A DNA stretch of 64,000 nt from Deltaproteobacteria bacterium. Lineage in GTDB: Bacteria > Desulfobacterota > Syntrophia > Syntrophales > UBA2210. Every line of letters begins with the position of its first letter. The first letter of the stretch is position 1. Shown one piece after another: positions 62,070-64,000 of this stretch. The notes beneath the pieces are model-generated. The model did no database searches, was not told the DNA's origin, and worked only from the letters and a program-made list of their open reading frames with translations. Where the stretch lies: the NCBI GenBank assembly GCA_016933965.1, contig JAFGTS010000032.1, positions 1 to 64,000 of the forward strand. Direction: 5' to 3'. A program made the translations under genes and the position numbers.

Positions 62070-63137
62070 ATGAGCGATATCCGTGTCAAGGCGGGAAAAC
62101 ATGTCTTTGCCATGATCCAGGACGGAGGATTCGATTTAGACCGGGTGACCACTTTCATCGGTCCCGGCGCCGGCCCCCGCTGGCTCATCGCATCCGGTTT
62201 CGACAGCACCCTCGTACGAAGTGACCTGCTGGGGAGAAGAAAACCGGTCCTCCTTGTCGGTTCATCGGCGGGGGCCCTTCGATTGGCCGCCTGGTTGCAG
62301 CCGGAGTTTGAAAAAAGTTACCAGGCCCTGGTGGATTCATACCTGTCCCTCGTGTTCAGCCGCCGGGACAACCGCCGGACCATCCTGCGGGCGATCTCGA
62401 ATCTTATCGACGAGTATGTTGAAAACGACGCGCTTCCCTTTGCCTTGAGAAACCGGCGGTTCCGCATCGCCGTCATTACGGCCCGGTCGCGTGCCATGAC
62501 GGCCTCCGAGATACCGCCGATCCTGGGCGCCGGCCTCGGGGCGGCCTTTCTTGCCAATGCCGTCCATAGCTCGCTCATGCACCGGTTTTTCAGCCGCGTC
62601 GTCTTTTATAACGGCCCCATCGTTCCCCGTTTCTGCCTGGACAGGTCCTTCAGGGGAGAGACGGTTGCGTTGAACGAAATAAATTTCAAGCATGCCCTGC
62701 TGGCGACATCGGCGATCCCCCTTGCCGTCTCCGGGGTGAGGGATATATACGGCGCCCGTACGGGCGTGTACCGGGACGGCGGCCTGATGGATTATCACCT
62801 GAATCAGCGGTATGCGGCGACCGATGAGGAGGTGACCCTGTTCTTCCACCATCAGGAACGGATCATTCCGGCCTGGATGGATAAAAAACTGCCCTATCGA
62901 AAGCCGCGTCCGGGAGTCCTGGATTCCGTCCTGATGGTCCATCTCTCGGAGGACTTCGTCGAGAAGCTGCCCGGCGGCAGAGTGCCGGACCGGACCGATT
63001 TCCGTACCTATGCGGGTGATCCGGAGACGAGGATCGCATACTGGCGGAAGGCCGTGGAGCTTGCGGCGCCTTTGGGGGAACAGTTCCTGGACCTGGTTGC
63101 CGGCGGCAGGCTGCGGCAGGTCGTTGAGAAACTATGA
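62070..63137 (+). CDS. Patatin-like phospholipase
   Basis: A 355-residue lipid acyl hydrolase. The Ser of the catalytic dyad is in GSSAGA, the Asp in YRDGGLMDY, and the oxyanion glycine loop is in FIGPGAGPRW. No export signal, so it is cytosolic or a delivered enzyme. GGCGGGG sits well for the ATG at 62070, too close for 62064. It overlaps the next gene (ATGA at 63134-63137). Confidence 0.82.
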   Translation: MSDIRVKAGKHVFAMIQDGGFDLDRVTTFIGPGAGPRWLIASGFDSTLVRSDLLGRRKPVLLVGSSAGALRLAAWLQPEFEKSYQALVDSYLSLVFSRRDNRRTILRAISNLIDEYVENDALPFALRNRRFRIAVITARSRAMTASEIPPILGAGLGAAFLANAVHSSLMHRFFSRVVFYNGPIVPRFCLDRSFRGETVALNEINFKHALLATSAIPLAVSGVRDIYGARTGVYRDGGLMDYHLNQRYAATDEEVTLFFHHQERIIPAWMDKKLPYRKPRPGVLDSVLMVHLSEDFVEKLPGGRVPDRTDFRTYAGDPETRIAYWRKAVELAAPLGEQFLDLVAGGRLRQVVEKL

Positions 63138-64000
63138 ATTACCGGGACCGGAAACAGGATCATCAGGCCATCCTGCGGGACCGGGCGGAACGGCTTGCGG
63201 CCATGCTGTGCGACTGCACGCTCTGCCCGCGCCGGTGCCGTGTCAACCGGCTGAAAGGGGAGAAAGGGTTCTGCGGGATCGGAGACAGGGCCCTCGTCAG
63301 CTCCGTCCTCGCCCATCATGGGGAAGAGCCTCCCATTTCCGGCAGCGGCGGTGCCGGAACGATCTTTTTTGCGTCCTGCAACCTTCGCTGCCGCTTCTGC
63401 CAGAACTACCAGATCAGCCACCGGGCGGCGGGGACGCCGATGGACGGTGCCGCCCTGGCCGATGAAATGCTGCGGCTGCAGGATGACGGCTGCCATAATA
63501 TCGAGGCCGTGACGGCGACCCCCCAGGTCGCCGCCCTTGTCGGATCCCTCAGCCGTGCCGTCGAGAAGGGGCTTTCGCTGCCCCTTGTCTATAACTGCGG
63601 CGGCTACGAGGACCCGGATGTCATCGATCTCCTTGAGGGGATCGTCGATGTCTATCTGCCCGATCTCAAGTTCGGGCTCGCGGAGGATGCCCTGCGCTTC
63701 ACCGGGGTCGAGGATTATGTGGAGACGGCCCTGGCGGCGATCGGAAAAATGCTGGCACAGGTGGGGCCTGAGCCGGAGTTCGAGGGGGGGATTATGAGGA
63801 AGGGCATGATAATCCGGCACCTGGTCCTGCCCGGAAGTATGGAGAACAGCCGCCGGGTGCTGCGGCTCATCAGGGAGCACCTGTCGGCGGCGGTGCCCCT
63901 CAGTATCATGTCCCAGTACACGCCGGTGCCTCCCGTGGCGGATGATCCCGTCCTGGGAAGGAGGGTGACACGCCGGGAGTATGAAGAAGTGGTGAATGAA
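63134..64000 (+). CDS. COG1313-type radical SAM protein, 3' end beyond window
   Basis: At least 289 residues. An N-terminal cysteine segment CTLCPRRCRVNRLKGEKGFC, the radical-SAM motif CNLRCRFC, VYNCGGYEDPDVIDLL and VDVYLPDLKFG match the PflX-like group of uncharacterised radical-SAM proteins related to glycyl-radical activases. The conserved TPTH-like segment reads VTATPQVAAL here. Overlap with the patatin stop indicates coupled translation. The C-terminus is cut by the edge. Confidence 0.82.
   Translation, partial: MNYRDRKQDHQAILRDRAERLAAMLCDCTLCPRRCRVNRLKGEKGFCGIGDRALVSSVLAHHGEEPPISGSGGAGTIFFASCNLRCRFCQNYQISHRAAGTPMDGAALADEMLRLQDDGCHNIEAVTATPQVAALVGSLSRAVEKGLSLPLVYNCGGYEDPDVIDLLEGIVDVYLPDLKFGLAEDALRFTGVEDYVETALAAIGKMLAQVGPEPEFEGGIMRKGMIIRHLVLPGSMENSRRVLRLIREHLSAAVPLSIMSQYTPVPPVADDPVLGRRVTRREYEEVVNE

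Overview
The window reads as chromosome of a GC-rich, anaerobic, Gram-negative bacterium, most plausibly a Desulfobacterota (former Deltaproteobacteria) of the syntrophic or sulfidogenic type. The signs are a tRNA for selenocysteine, a molybdenum-cofactor gene, a glycyl-radical enzyme with its activase, several radical-SAM proteins, many AMP-forming acyl-CoA ligases, AMP-forming acetyl-CoA synthetase, ABC uptake systems and intergenic repeats of the kind seen in that group. This taxonomic call is inference. No phage, insertion sequence, CRISPR array or rRNA was seen.

Layout. 1-10 kb: tRNA-Sec (cut by the edge), moeA, nadA, mfd, a SurA/PpiC-type periplasmic isomerase and uvrA. 10-15 kb: an ADP-forming acyl-CoA synthetase alpha-type protein, an exported transglutaminase-like protein, a sirtuin and a nitroreductase. 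14.9-25 kb: a complete branched-chain-amino-acid-type ABC operon (binding protein, two permeases, two ATPases) followed by a complete dipeptide/oligopeptide ABC operon, each with a hairpin just after the binding-protein gene. 25-38 kb: flavoprotein, acs, orphan pseudopilin, LysE exporter, diguanylate cyclase, DUF401 transporter, DUF4124/aspartic protease, RluA-like pseudouridine synthase, MscS channel, a sigma-54 activator with a degenerate receiver, a repeat-filled gap, and a soluble HisKA_2-type kinase. 39-45 kb: an operon on the minus strand (glycyl-radical enzyme, activase, acyl-CoA ligase) divergent from a TetR regulator. 45-50 kb: two small genes, then kamA, two different ATP-grasp ligases, a GNAT acetyltransferase and a zinc ribbon. 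50-56 kb: acyl-CoA ligase, small proteins, a heavily structured RNA leader before a small membrane protein, and a single-chain SCP2-E1alpha-E1beta dehydrogenase. 56-64 kb: TGS GTPase, alpha/beta hydrolase, SagB-like oxidoreductase, a dead HAD gene, proA-nadD, patatin and the start of a COG1313-type radical-SAM gene.

Most likely to be new. (1) The tightly overlapping kamA / ATP-grasp / ATP-grasp / GNAT operon looks like a pathway that makes beta-lysine (both lysine-binding aspartates are present), ligates it and acylates it: an undescribed amide or peptide metabolite, possibly an osmolyte. (2) The glycyl-radical enzyme lacks the usual Glu two residues after the active-site Cys (C-V-Y instead of C-V-E), has its own CoA ligase, and has a likely repressor palindrome over its promoter. 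(3) A leader RNA of about 310 nt before an 82-residue membrane protein contains a chain of mutually exclusive helices, the last of which buries the ribosome-binding site. (4) A triple fusion joins a sterol-carrier-protein-2 domain to both E1 subunits of a 2-oxoacid dehydrogenase.

All coordinates, start choices and family names come from reading the sequence and from knowledge of families; no search was run. Start codons were chosen by Shine-Dalgarno spacing, family length and, in places, the position of a readable promoter.
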